A stretch of 13,559 bases of DNA from DASZMJ01 sp035551935 (lineage in GTDB: Bacteria > Planctomycetota > Planctomycetia > Isosphaerales > Isosphaeraceae), in assembly GCA_035551935.1 (NCBI GenBank), contig DASZMJ010000602.1, positions 1 to 13,559 on the forward strand, in the 5' to 3' direction. Below are positions 4,949 through 12,516 of this stretch, one piece after another. The translations under genes were made by a program, and so were the position numbers. Numbering within the stretch: position 1 is the stretch's first letter; each line of letters starts with the position of its first letter. Under the pieces are notes generated by a model that worked only from the letters and a program-made list of their open reading frames with translations, had not been told where the DNA came from and made no database searches.

Positions 4949-5937
4949 GCCATCTGGTGGACGTCCTCAACCTCGGGGCCGACGCCTGGGCGGGCCTGGT
5001 CGCGGCGGTCCTGGTCCAATCGACGCTCCTGTTCCTGTTGATGGTCGCCGCGGCGGCCTTGATGCGGGAGTCGTCGCCGGTGGTGCGGCACTGGCTCTGG
5101 CAGATCGTGGCGATCAAGCTGCTGGTCATGCCCTTGTGGACGGTCTCGGTCGTCTTGCCGACCCTGACGGCCCCGGAGCGGCCCGAGGCCGCGACGAGGG
5201 TCGGGAAGACGGGGGGCGTGACCAACGCGACGGGGCCGTTGCGCCTCAGGGAGATGATCGTCCCGGCCGGCGCGCCGGGCGCGGCCGAGCCCGCGCCGGA
5301 GCCGAGGTTCGCCTGGCTGGGCGAGGTCGGCTGGAAGGCGTGGCTGATGCTCGCGTGGCTGGCGGTCGTCGCCTGGGAGATCGCGCTGCTCGCGACGGGC
5401 TGGCTGGCGCTGGGCCGCGAGCTGAAACGGGCGACGCCGGCCGAGCACGAGGGATTGCTCGCGACGGTCGCGGCCCTGGCGTGGCGGATGGGCCTGAAGG
5501 TGGTGCCGAGGGTCGTGCTCGTCGATCGCGAGTGCTCGCCGTATGTCTGCGGCCTCCCCAAGCCGACCCTGGTGCTGCCACGGACCTTGCTGGAGACGCT
5601 GGGCGAGGACGACCTGCGCATGGCATTGGCGCACGAGCTCGCCCACATCAAGCGGCGGGACCTGCTCTGGCTCTGGCTGCCGACGATCGCGCGGCGGGTC
5701 TACTGGTTCCACCCGGTCGCGTACCTCGTCGTCTGGGCGATCCACCTGGAGCGCGAGCTGGCCTGCGACCAGGCGACGATGCTGGTCAACGACGTCGGAC
5801 CGGCGGGCTACGCGCGGATGCTGGTCAACGTCGTGAGTCACCTGAGCCGGCCGACGATCCTCCGCGCCGCCGCCGCGGCCGGGCTCGACGGCCAAGGGCC
5901 TTCCCTCGAATCCCCGACCCCGGAGCCCCGACCATGA
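4945..5937 (+). CDS. Minimal M56 (BlaR1-like) membrane metallopeptidase without sensor domain
   Basis: This 330-residue integral membrane protein has three clear membrane segments (about 16-40, 46-72 and 131-157). A cytoplasmic zinc-protease domain carries HELAH at 230-234 (AHELAHIKRRD) and a downstream LERELACDQ block, with Glu271 as the likely third zinc ligand. In BlaR1-type receptors a fourth membrane helix and an extracytoplasmic sensor follow the protease. Here only about 30 Pro/Ala-rich residues remain after position 300, so both are missing. It starts in ATGA overlap with the repressor and ends in ATGA overlap with the beta-propeller gene, so all three are made together. The expected role is to sense or receive an envelope signal and relieve BlaI repression. 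That the following exported propeller supplies the sensing part is my inference. Catalytic residues are intact, so activity is likely. Confidence 0.9.
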   Translation: MSHLVDVLNLGADAWAGLVAAVLVQSTLLFLLMVAAAALMRESSPVVRHWLWQIVAIKLLVMPLWTVSVVLPTLTAPERPEAATRVGKTGGVTNATGPLRLREMIVPAGAPGAAEPAPEPRFAWLGEVGWKAWLMLAWLAVVAWEIALLATGWLALGRELKRATPAEHEGLLATVAALAWRMGLKVVPRVVLVDRECSPYVCGLPKPTLVLPRTLLETLGEDDLRMALAHELAHIKRRDLLWLWLPTIARRVYWFHPVAYLVVWAIHLERELACDQATMLVNDVGPAGYARMLVNVVSHLSRPTILRAAAAAGLDGQGPSLESPTPEPRP

Positions 5938-7013
5938 CGAGCCGTTTCGGACCCTGGACGACCGGCCTGGGCGACGACATCGCGCCGGCCTTGAGCACCT
6001 TCTGGCGACGGCGGCTCTCCCGCCTCGCCGACGCCCGCCGCGGCAAAGCGGCCTTGTCGCGGCGCGACCTCCTGCGGCTCGGGGCCGTCGGCGTCGGCGC
6101 GGCGGCATTGCCGGCCTTCCGCGTCGGCCCGGCGGGCATCGCCAGGGCCGACGAGAAGGAGAAGGGCCCGACCGGCCTGATCTACGCGCGGACGCTCTTC
6201 AACGGCCCCGACCCGGCCAATCCGAACATCAACTGCCCGGTCGGCATCGGCGTCTTCCCGGTCGCCGGCGGCCAGACGCAGACGATCCTCGACAAGCTGA
6301 CCGACGTCCTCCGCGTCTCCCCCGACGGCAAGACGATCGCCTATGGCCTCGAGGGCGCGACCTGGACGATCGACGCCAAGGGTGAGCAAGAGCCCCGTAA
6401 GGTCGCCGACTTCGCCGCGTCGCCGTTCTGGTCGCCCGACGGTAAGGAGCTGATCCTCGCCCGCGCGATCCGCCAGGGGGACGACCCGCCGGCCTGGACG
6501 ATGGAGACGTATCGGCTCAAGCTCGGCGGCGGCGAGCCGGTCAAGCTCGACATCCCCAAGGACGTCAATGTCTTCGACTGGTCGCGCGACGGCAACTGGC
6601 TCGCGGCGACGAAGGGGAGCGACATCGACGTCCTGCGGCCCGACGGCACTGAGCTGCGCAAGGTCAACCCCAAGAAGGGGGCCCTCAACAGCCCCCGCAT
6701 CTCCCCCGACGGCAAGCGAGTCGCCTACTGCGAGCAAGGGGGCACCGAGTGCCTCTGGACCATCGGCATCGACGGCAAGGACCAGCACAAGGTGTATGAG
6801 CAGGAGGACGTCGTGTCCAATTCCTGCGCCTGGTCGCCCGACGGCAAGTACCTCGTCGCCGCGATGTTCACCTGGCAGCACGACGAGAAGGGCCGGAAGT
6901 TCCTCTCGATCGGCCAGGGCGAGTCCCGCCTCGAGGTCATGACCGCCGAGGGCAAGGACGCCACCCGGATCACCCCCCCCGTCATCGACGTCATCTGGCC
7001 CGACTGGCACTGA
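5934..7013 (+). CDS. Tat-signal TolB/PD40 beta-propeller protein, paralog 1
   Basis: This 359-residue protein has an unusual 41-residue polar tail (with WRRRLSRLADAR) before a twin-arginine signal, SRRDLLRLG at 42-50. A hydrophobic run and an ARA-type cleavage site near residue 72 follow. Residues about 85-359 form a beta-propeller, recognised from repeated (W/I/V)SPDGK blades: VSPDGKTIAYG, WSPDGKELILA, WSRDGNWLAAT, ISPDGKRVAYC and WSPDGKYLVAA. It is probably folded in the cytoplasm, exported by Tat, and used to bind a ligand or partner in the periplasm. The ATG overlaps the M56 stop (ATGA), which fixes the start and ties it to the signalling pair. The next gene is a paralog whose first 35 residues are about 80 percent identical, although the blades differ much more. 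No catalytic motif is visible, so a binding or sensing role is likelier than an enzymatic one. Confidence 0.9.
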   Translation: MTSRFGPWTTGLGDDIAPALSTFWRRRLSRLADARRGKAALSRRDLLRLGAVGVGAAALPAFRVGPAGIARADEKEKGPTGLIYARTLFNGPDPANPNINCPVGIGVFPVAGGQTQTILDKLTDVLRVSPDGKTIAYGLEGATWTIDAKGEQEPRKVADFAASPFWSPDGKELILARAIRQGDDPPAWTMETYRLKLGGGEPVKLDIPKDVNVFDWSRDGNWLAATKGSDIDVLRPDGTELRKVNPKKGALNSPRISPDGKRVAYCEQGGTECLWTIGIDGKDQHKVYEQEDVVSNSCAWSPDGKYLVAAMFTWQHDEKGRKFLSIGQGESRLEVMTAEGKDATRITPPVIDVIWPDWH

Positions 7014-7015
7014 TC

Positions 7016-7088
7016 CCCGTAGGGTCCGCTCTTGCGGACCATCTCCTCTAAATATGAGAAAATGGTCCGCAAGAGCGGACCCTACGGG
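7016..7088. repeat. BIME-like paired REP element (GGTCCGC type)
   Basis: Perfect 27-bp inverted arms (7016-7042 and 7062-7088) flank a 19-base A/T-rich centre. Each arm is CCCGTAG followed by a small hairpin, GGTCCGC-TCTT-GCGGACC. It begins two bases after the propeller stop and ends 20 bases before the next start, so a read-through mRNA would carry a very stable hairpin between the two propellers. It shares the head and layout, but not the hairpin sequence, of the elements at 3405 and 8233. Confidence 0.9.
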
Positions 7089-7108
7089 AAACCCGCGAGG
7101 AGCCTGCG

Positions 7109-8230
7109 ATGAAGGCCCGCAACTTCGGCCCCTGGGCGACCGGGCTGGGCGACGACGTGTCGACCGCCCTCAGCACCTTCTGGCGACGACGGCTCGCCCG
7201 CCTGGCCGCGGCCCGCGGCGGCGCCGACCGGCTCTCGCGGCGCGACGTGCTGAAGCTCGGCCTCGGCGGCGCGGCCCTGGCCGCCTTGCCGACCGTGCGC
7301 AGCTCGTCGGCCTTGCCCCCTGCCGAGCCGAAGGAGAGCCGCATCTACCTCTACGCCGACCTCCGACCCAACGGCGACCGCGACATGATCCAGGGGCTCC
7401 TCGCCGTCGACCCCGACGGCGGGAGCTGGACCAAGGTCGCCGACCTCGATGGGCTGTTTCGCGTCGCGCCGGACGGCAAGACGATCGCCTTCTCGAAGTT
7501 CAGCTCGGCCGAGGGCGGGTTCGCGAGGTTCGACACCCTCTGGCTCCGGCCGCTCGACGGCGACGGCGAGCCGCGGAAGGTCGCCGACGTCGGCGGCATC
7601 CCCGTCTGGTCGGGCGACGGCAAGGAGCTGATCGTCAGCCAGGGGAACATCGAGGGGCGCCAGCGCGGCCGGCTCCGGCACGAGACCTGGCGCGTCGGGC
7701 TCGGCGGCAAAGGCCCCGTCAAGCTGCCCGTCCCCGAGCCGGACGGGGTGGAAGACTGGTCGGCCGACGGCCGCTGGCTGGCCACGGTCACGATCCGGCC
7801 CAACGACACGTTCAAGGGCTATCATGTCTACGTGATGCACCCCGACGGCACCGGCCAGCGTTGCGTCGCCGACGAGCCGGGGACGAACCTCTTCCCCCGC
7901 TTCGCGCCCGACGGCCGACGGGTCGCCTACACCCACATGGAGCCGCTCAAGGACAACCGCTGGGGGCCCGGCAGCATCCGCGTCGTCGACCTCGACGGCA
8001 AGGGGCGGACGACGATCTACAACGAGGGGGAGGACGGCTTCCCCGAACAACTCTGCTGGTCCCCCGACGGCAAGCGCCTGGCCTGCCTGCTCGGCAACCG
8101 CTCGCCACGCGGCGAGAGCCCGCGGAAACTGCACAACGACGGCATCCTGATCGTCGGCGCCGACGGCAAGGACGCCCGCGTCTTCCCCCTGCCCTCCGTC
8201 CAGTTCCTCGGCGCGCCGGACTGGCGTTGA
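7109..8230 (+). CDS. Tat-signal TolB/PD40 beta-propeller protein, paralog 2
   Basis: This 373-residue protein is a tandem paralog of the preceding gene. It has the same polar tail (FGPWATGLGDDVSTAL, then STFWRRRLARL), a twin-arginine signal SRRDVLKLG at 43-51 and a hydrophobic run to about residue 68. Propeller blades are marked by VAPDGKTIAFS, WSGDGKELIVS, WSADGRWLATV, FAPDGRRVAYT and WSPDGKRLACL. It is probably exported by Tat to the periplasm or anchored in the inner membrane. Unlike the first copy it has its own strong ribosome site (GAGGAG, six bases before the ATG). It is separated by 95 bases holding a repeat element, so it may be translated independently and possibly at a different level. 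The blades have diverged enough to suggest another ligand or partner. The ligand is unknown. Confidence 0.9.
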   Translation: MKARNFGPWATGLGDDVSTALSTFWRRRLARLAAARGGADRLSRRDVLKLGLGGAALAALPTVRSSSALPPAEPKESRIYLYADLRPNGDRDMIQGLLAVDPDGGSWTKVADLDGLFRVAPDGKTIAFSKFSSAEGGFARFDTLWLRPLDGDGEPRKVADVGGIPVWSGDGKELIVSQGNIEGRQRGRLRHETWRVGLGGKGPVKLPVPEPDGVEDWSADGRWLATVTIRPNDTFKGYHVYVMHPDGTGQRCVADEPGTNLFPRFAPDGRRVAYTHMEPLKDNRWGPGSIRVVDLDGKGRTTIYNEGEDGFPEQLCWSPDGKRLACLLGNRSPRGESPRKLHNDGILIVGADGKDARVFPLPSVQFLGAPDWR

Positions 8231-8232
8231 TC

Positions 8233-8298
8233 CGTAGGGTGGGCACCGCCCACATTCTTATGTGAAAATATAAGAAGGTGGGCGGTGCCCACCCTACG
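8233..8298. repeat. BIME-like paired REP element (GTGGGC type)
   Basis: Inverted 28-bp arms with one mismatch (8233-8260 and 8271-8298) flank a ten-base A/T-rich centre. Each arm is CGTAG plus a small hairpin, GTGGGC-ACC-GCCCAC, then an A/T-rich inner part. It begins two bases after the second propeller stop and ends three bases before the stop of the convergent ABC permease. It therefore occupies essentially the whole gap and is well placed to terminate both transcripts. Confidence 0.9.
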
Positions 8299-8301
8299 AG
8301 G

Positions 8302-10239
8302 TCATCCCTGGATCGCGTTGGTGCGCCCCAGGGCGATGTCGAAGTCGCTGACGGCGGGCACGAGCATGGCGAGCAGGGCGAAGCCGTAGACGCCGGCGCT
8401 GAAGAGGAAGGCGGCGGCGGCGTCGCCGTTCAGGAGGCTGATGACGCAGTAGAACGACCAGAAGGGCGTCAGCAGGGCCACCAGGCCGATCGCCTGCGAG
8501 GGGTTCTTCGACCCGAGCGAGCCGTAGAGCGCCACGCTGCCGGCGCCGATGAAGATCATGAAGCTGAGGAGCTGCCGGCCGAACTGGCGGTCGGAGAGGA
8601 TGATCAGGAAGGCGCAGAGCAGGATGCCGACCATCAGGAAGAACGTCGTCCCCAGGCTGTGCGCGATCGCGGTCCGGCTGTTGGTATACGTGATCGCCGC
8701 GTGCAGGCCGAGCATGGCGGCGAAGTGGGCGAGCAGGAGGAAGTCGATGATCACGAACGCCGCCGACTCGGCGCCGATGGCCCCGCGGAACGCGAACCAG
8801 AGGGTCAACAGCACGGGGAAGAGGAGGCGGTCCCAGGTGTTGTACAGGACGCCGTAGAGCTTGCCGAAGATGAACTCCCTCGGCGTCAATTCGGTGACGA
8901 GCAGGAGGTCGAGCGCGCCGCTGTCGCGCTCGCTGGTCAAGGCGGTGACGCCCTGGGCGTTGACGAGGATGAGGCTGAGGATGCAGAGCGGCACGAGGAC
9001 CTTGGCGGGTCGCCAGGGGTCGGCGGTGACGTCGGGGTTGGCGTAGTAGAAGGCGATCCCCAGGAGCGTCGCCAGGAGGAACGCCCCCTTGATGAACAGG
9101 GGCTTGGTGCCGTAGGCGCGGGTCATCATCTCGCGCCAGAGGATCGGGTTGTCCCAGGCGCGGCGGTGCGACTGCGGCTTGCGGAGGACGCGGCGATGCG
9201 TCCGCCTCGGCACGTGCAGGCCGGTCGTCGCGCCGGGCTCGGGCCCGTCGGAGCCGTCGGCGCCGAGGCCTCCGCCGTCGGCGCGGTCGAACCGGCCGCC
9301 CCGGTCGACGGGGCGATCGCGGTCGCGGCCGACGACGGTCGCGGCGGCCGTGGCGACGGCGACGATCTCGGCCCCCTCCTCGATCTCGACGAGCGTCTCG
9401 ACGACCTCGGCCTCTTCTTCCCCTTCGCGCTGCTCGCGGGGCTCGTTGCGGCCGGGGTTCCAGGCGCGGAGCTTCCAGACGGCCAATGCGTTCAGGGCGA
9501 CCGAGGCGACCAGGGCGATGACCACGAAGGCCAGGCTCGGCCGGCCGAGCCAGCCGGGGGCCGACTGGCCGGGATAGACGGCCTCCCACGCGGCGCGGAA
9601 CGGGTCCAGCGCCGTCGCCAGCGGCACGCCCAGCAGGCTCGCCCCCGGCAACGCCAGGCCGATCGCCTCGGCGCCGACGAGGGCCAGCGCGATCAACAGG
9701 ACCGTGATCGCCAGGGACTGGAACGTCCGGTCGCGCCAGAGCGCGATGACCATGCCCAGCGACCCGCCGGCCAGGCCCGCCGCGGCCGTCACCCCGAGAG
9801 CGTCGGCCACCTGCGACGGCCCCACGCCCCCGAGCAAGAGGCACAGGACCAGCACCGGCGCCCCGGTCGCCAGCAGCGTCCCGATCTGGAGGAGGCTGGC
9901 CGTCAGCTTGCCGAGGACGATCTCGACGTCGCTCAGGTCGGTCATCAGCAGCAGCACGAACGTGCGGCGGTCTTTTTCGAGCGCGACGGCGGTGGCGGCG
10001 GCCAGCGGGGCGAAGAAGAGCATGAGGGCGAGCTGCATGACGACGAAGATCGCGAACAGGATCGCCCCGAACCGCGCCAACGTGCCGATGTCGCGGACCT
10101 CGCGCCAGCCGATCAAGGACTGCCAGGCCGTCCACATCAGGATGAACAGGAGCCCCGCGTACGAGGCCCGCGCCGCGTAGAACCGCGACGGTCGAGGCGA
10201 GGTGAGCACCTCCCTCGCGATGATCGGTCCGGCGAACAA
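8302..10239 (-). CDS. ABC-2 type transporter permease, two permease modules in one chain
   Basis: This 645-residue, very hydrophobic protein is built from two halves of similar design. Each begins with a cytoplasmic lead-in (GPIIAREVLTSPR at 4-16, NPILWREMMTR at 364-374) and several membrane helices. Each also carries a family motif, EKDRRTFVLLLMTDL...GKL at 88-112 and ERDSGALDLLLVTEL...GKL at 437-461. About 100 residues between them (261-362) are hydrophilic, first Glu-rich and then Arg/Gly/Asp-rich. It would form the membrane part of an exporter that needs a separate ATPase, which is not in this window. The start is TTG at 10239, seven bases after GGGAGGG, and gives the family-typical N-terminus. 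No ATG is suitably placed. It converges with the propeller genes and is separated from the M56 gene upstream by about 300 bases with a repeat, so it is probably transcribed independently. The substrate is unknown. Confidence 0.88.
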   Translation of the reverse strand: MFAGPIIAREVLTSPRPSRFYAARASYAGLLFILMWTAWQSLIGWREVRDIGTLARFGAILFAIFVVMQLALMLFFAPLAAATAVALEKDRRTFVLLLMTDLSDVEIVLGKLTASLLQIGTLLATGAPVLVLCLLLGGVGPSQVADALGVTAAAGLAGGSLGMVIALWRDRTFQSLAITVLLIALALVGAEAIGLALPGASLLGVPLATALDPFRAAWEAVYPGQSAPGWLGRPSLAFVVIALVASVALNALAVWKLRAWNPGRNEPREQREGEEEAEVVETLVEIEEGAEIVAVATAAATVVGRDRDRPVDRGGRFDRADGGGLGADGSDGPEPGATTGLHVPRRTHRRVLRKPQSHRRAWDNPILWREMMTRAYGTKPLFIKGAFLLATLLGIAFYYANPDVTADPWRPAKVLVPLCILSLILVNAQGVTALTSERDSGALDLLLVTELTPREFIFGKLYGVLYNTWDRLLFPVLLTLWFAFRGAIGAESAAFVIIDFLLLAHFAAMLGLHAAITYTNSRTAIAHSLGTTFFLMVGILLCAFLIILSDRQFGRQLLSFMIFIGAGSVALYGSLGSKNPSQAIGLVALLTPFWSFYCVISLLNGDAAAAFLFSAGVYGFALLAMLVPAVSDFDIALGRTNAIQG

Positions 10240-10536
10240 CGCTGCGCCCTCCCGCCCCCTTGGACTGACCCCCGGCCCGGCCCCTCGGGCCCTTCCCCTC
10301 CGAGGATAACAGACCGGCGCGCGGCGCGGCCAGGGACGCCGCCCCGGTCGCGTCGCCCTCCACTACGACGCGGCCCCGCGGTTTGTTCCCCGGCCGGTGA
10401 AATGCCAACGTCTTGCCCCCCGTAGCAGGCACGCTCCGCGTGCCGTCCGCCATCACACGAGGGCTCCTTCGGTGTTGGCGGACGGCACGCGTGGCGTGCC
10501 TGCTACGGGAAGAGGGAGAAGAAAAGCGCGAGCCGG
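10240..10536. other. Intergenic region between the M56 gene and the ABC permease gene
   Basis: About 300 bases without a gene. The right part holds the repeat element at 10419-10509. The left part (10240-10418) is GC-rich and should carry the promoter of the leftward permease gene. On the minus strand TGTTATCCT (around 10305-10313) resembles an extended -10, but no -35 match accompanies it, so I do not call it. The ribosome site GGGAGGG for the TTG start lies at about 10247-10253. Confidence 0.4.
10419..10509. repeat. BIME-like paired REP element, copy 2 (GGCACGC type)
   Basis: A second copy of the 3405-3479 element. The arms have CCCGTAGCAGGCACGC at the outer end and read inward to CCGTCCGCCA, over about 35 bp each. 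The left arm keeps the TCC mini-loop, while the right arm differs at two bases there. The centre is longer (about 22 bases) and unrelated. It lies 27 bases beyond the stop of the second M56 gene and can terminate or protect that transcript. Confidence 0.88.
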
Positions 10537-12516
10537 TCAGGGCTTGAGCGACGACGGCTCGGACCGCTTCTCCAGCTTGTTCTCCAGCTTGCTCATGAGC
10601 TCGTCGAGCCGCTTCTCGAGCCGGTCCATCCGCTGGTCGAGCCCCTCACCCTTCGTCGGCTCCTTGACGGACCCGGGCTTCGCTGGCTCGACCATGCGCA
10701 CGCGGTAGGGCATCCCCGCATCCGGCTTGATGATGACGCGGCTTCGGGTGGCCCGGGCCTCCTGCTTGATCTTGTCAAGGTCGGGCAGTCGCTTCTTGAC
10801 GAGGGCCTGGATCTCCTCGGCGAGCTTGTTGTTCCACTCGCCGGCCTCGGCGTGCTTCTTGACGAGCTCGTCGATCTCGGCGGCGAGCTTCTTGGCCTGC
10901 TCCTCGTCGAAGCCGGGCAGCCGCAGCGACAGGACGCGGCCCTGGAGCGCCTGGGTGTCCTTCTGGGCCTTCTCGTCGAGCCGCTCAACGATCACGCCGA
11001 GCCTCGCATGCCGCGCCTCGGCCTGCTTGGCCGCGCGCTCGGCGTCGGCCTTGGCCCGATCGAGCGGCTTCTCGGTCGCGGTCGCCATCGCCTCGTCGGC
11101 GAGCTTCGCGGACATCTTGGCCTCGCGGAGCTGGACCTCCGCGAGCCTGGCGACCTTGGCCTTGACCGCGTCGAGCCGCTTCAGGTCCTCGCGGCGGATG
11201 ACCACCACGCCGTCGGCCTTCTCGGGCTGCGTGAATCGGACGCTCACCCCGTCGCCGCCCTTCGCCTCGAGAATCGCCGCGAGCTTCTCGAGGCGCTCCT
11301 CGAGCCGCCGCATCCGGGCCTCGAGGTCGCCCTTGTCCTTGGCGTCGGCCTCGGCCTGCTCGCGGACCTCGGCGAGCTCCGCGACGACGGCGCCGTCGTC
11401 GCCGACCAACTCGTCGAGCACGACCCTGGCCTCGACCTCGATCGGCCCGGCCTCGGGCTTGGGGGCGGGGTCCTGGGCCGGCGAGGGCCGGGGGGCCAGG
11501 GGCAGGACGAGCAGGCCGATCGCCAGGGCGGCGAGGCGCGCGGGGGCGCCGAGGCGGTGCTCCAAAGTCTCGCGCAGGATCATCGTCACTCTCCTCTTGA
11601 GGTTCGGGATGCGCCCGGCGCCGCTGGCCGCGGGGGGGAACGCGGGCCGGGACTCGGCCAGGAAATCGACGGTCTTCAACAACGCCTTGGCATACGCCTT
11701 CGCCGAGCCGGGCAACGCCCGCACGACCCAGGCGTCGCAGCACGCCTCCTCGGCCCGCTCCAGTTCGCGGCGGGCCCACCACGCCACCGGGTTCCACCAG
11801 TGGAGCCCGACGGCCACCAATTCGACCCAACGCGCCCAGTGGTCACGCCGCTTCAGGTGCGCCAGCTCGTGCGCCAAAAGCGCGTCCCGCTCCGCGGCGC
11901 CCAGTTGTTTCCAGAGCGGCCCCGGTACGACCAGCCGCGCCCGGCCGGCGACAGCCCAGAGCAACGGCGAGACCGCGATCGGCAGCACGCGGACCTCGGG
12001 CCAATGCGTCAGGCCCATCCGCCCGGCCAGCTCGTCGGCCCGCCCCTGCAACGCCTCGTCGGCCGGCTCGGCGTGCCGCAGCAGGCGCTGGAACCGGCCG
12101 ATGCGCAGGCCCATGAACACGAACCAGCACGCCGAGCCGGCGAGCCACGCGACGGCGGCGGCCCGGCCGATCGTGCCGTCGGCCCACCAGGCTCGGGCCC
12201 GTTCCCCGAGCGTCGGCCGCGCCGGCTCGGCCGGGGACACGTCGGGGAGGTCCGCCAGCACGGCGAGCTCGGCCTCGAGCTGCTCGATCGTCGTCGCCCG
12301 GGGTACGACGGCCGGCGTGGGCGCCGGGGCCGTCTCCTGGGGCCAGGGCATAGGGACGCCCCAGAGCGGCGGGCTGACGAGCTTGAGCAGCACGATCAGC
12401 CAGAGGCAATGCCCCAGGGCCGGCCGGCGGCCGGCGCGGGCCACGACGAACGCCACGACCCCCAGGGCCGCCGCGATCGCGGCGTTGGTCAAGCCGACTC
12501 GAAGGAGCGCGTTCAT
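10537..12516 (-). CDS. M56 (BlaR1-like) metallopeptidase with long periplasmic coiled-coil domain
   Basis: This 659-residue membrane protein has segments at about 5-27, 35-53, 119-138 and 326-343. The zinc protease domain lies between the third and fourth, with HELAH at 216-220 and ELERAEEACCD at 251-261 (Glu256 or Glu257 as third ligand). After the fourth segment about 310 residues should lie outside the membrane. They begin with a Pro/Ala linker and continue as highly charged heptad-like helix (about 375-420, 440-600 and 630-655), rich in Lys, Glu and Ala, with a short VSVRFTQPEKADGVVVI strand between. No penicillin-binding fold is visible, so this is not a beta-lactam sensor. A structural, cell-wall or protein-protein input is more plausible. 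It starts in ATGA overlap with its repressor. In contrast to the first M56 protein it keeps the fourth helix and a large extracytoplasmic domain. Confidence 0.9.
   Translation of the reverse strand: MNALLRVGLTNAAIAAALGVVAFVVARAGRRPALGHCLWLIVLLKLVSPPLWGVPMPWPQETAPAPTPAVVPRATTIEQLEAELAVLADLPDVSPAEPARPTLGERARAWWADGTIGRAAAVAWLAGSACWFVFMGLRIGRFQRLLRHAEPADEALQGRADELAGRMGLTHWPEVRVLPIAVSPLLWAVAGRARLVVPGPLWKQLGAAERDALLAHELAHLKRRDHWARWVELVAVGLHWWNPVAWWARRELERAEEACCDAWVVRALPGSAKAYAKALLKTVDFLAESRPAFPPAASGAGRIPNLKRRVTMILRETLEHRLGAPARLAALAIGLLVLPLAPRPSPAQDPAPKPEAGPIEVEARVVLDELVGDDGAVVAELAEVREQAEADAKDKGDLEARMRRLEERLEKLAAILEAKGGDGVSVRFTQPEKADGVVVIRREDLKRLDAVKAKVARLAEVQLREAKMSAKLADEAMATATEKPLDRAKADAERAAKQAEARHARLGVIVERLDEKAQKDTQALQGRVLSLRLPGFDEEQAKKLAAEIDELVKKHAEAGEWNNKLAEEIQALVKKRLPDLDKIKQEARATRSRVIIKPDAGMPYRVRMVEPAKPGSVKEPTKGEGLDQRMDRLEKRLDELMSKLENKLEKRSEPSSLKP

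Noticed and set aside
4526..5937. Beta-lactam resistance operon
   Set aside because: The repressor/protease pair resembles blaI-blaR1, but the M56 protein lacks the penicillin-binding sensor and no beta-lactamase or PBP gene is near.
4519..6108. 529-codon minus-strand frame across the BlaI-M56 region
   Set aside because: Shadow of the plus-strand genes; Arg-rich, without motifs, and it would span the promoter and overlap two genes with strong family matches.
8278..10425. Very long plus-strand open frame of 715 codons
   Set aside because: It runs antisense to the ABC permease gene, has an Asp/Glu/Gln/Arg-rich composition with no fold or motif, and no ribosome site. Long antisense frames are expected at this GC content.
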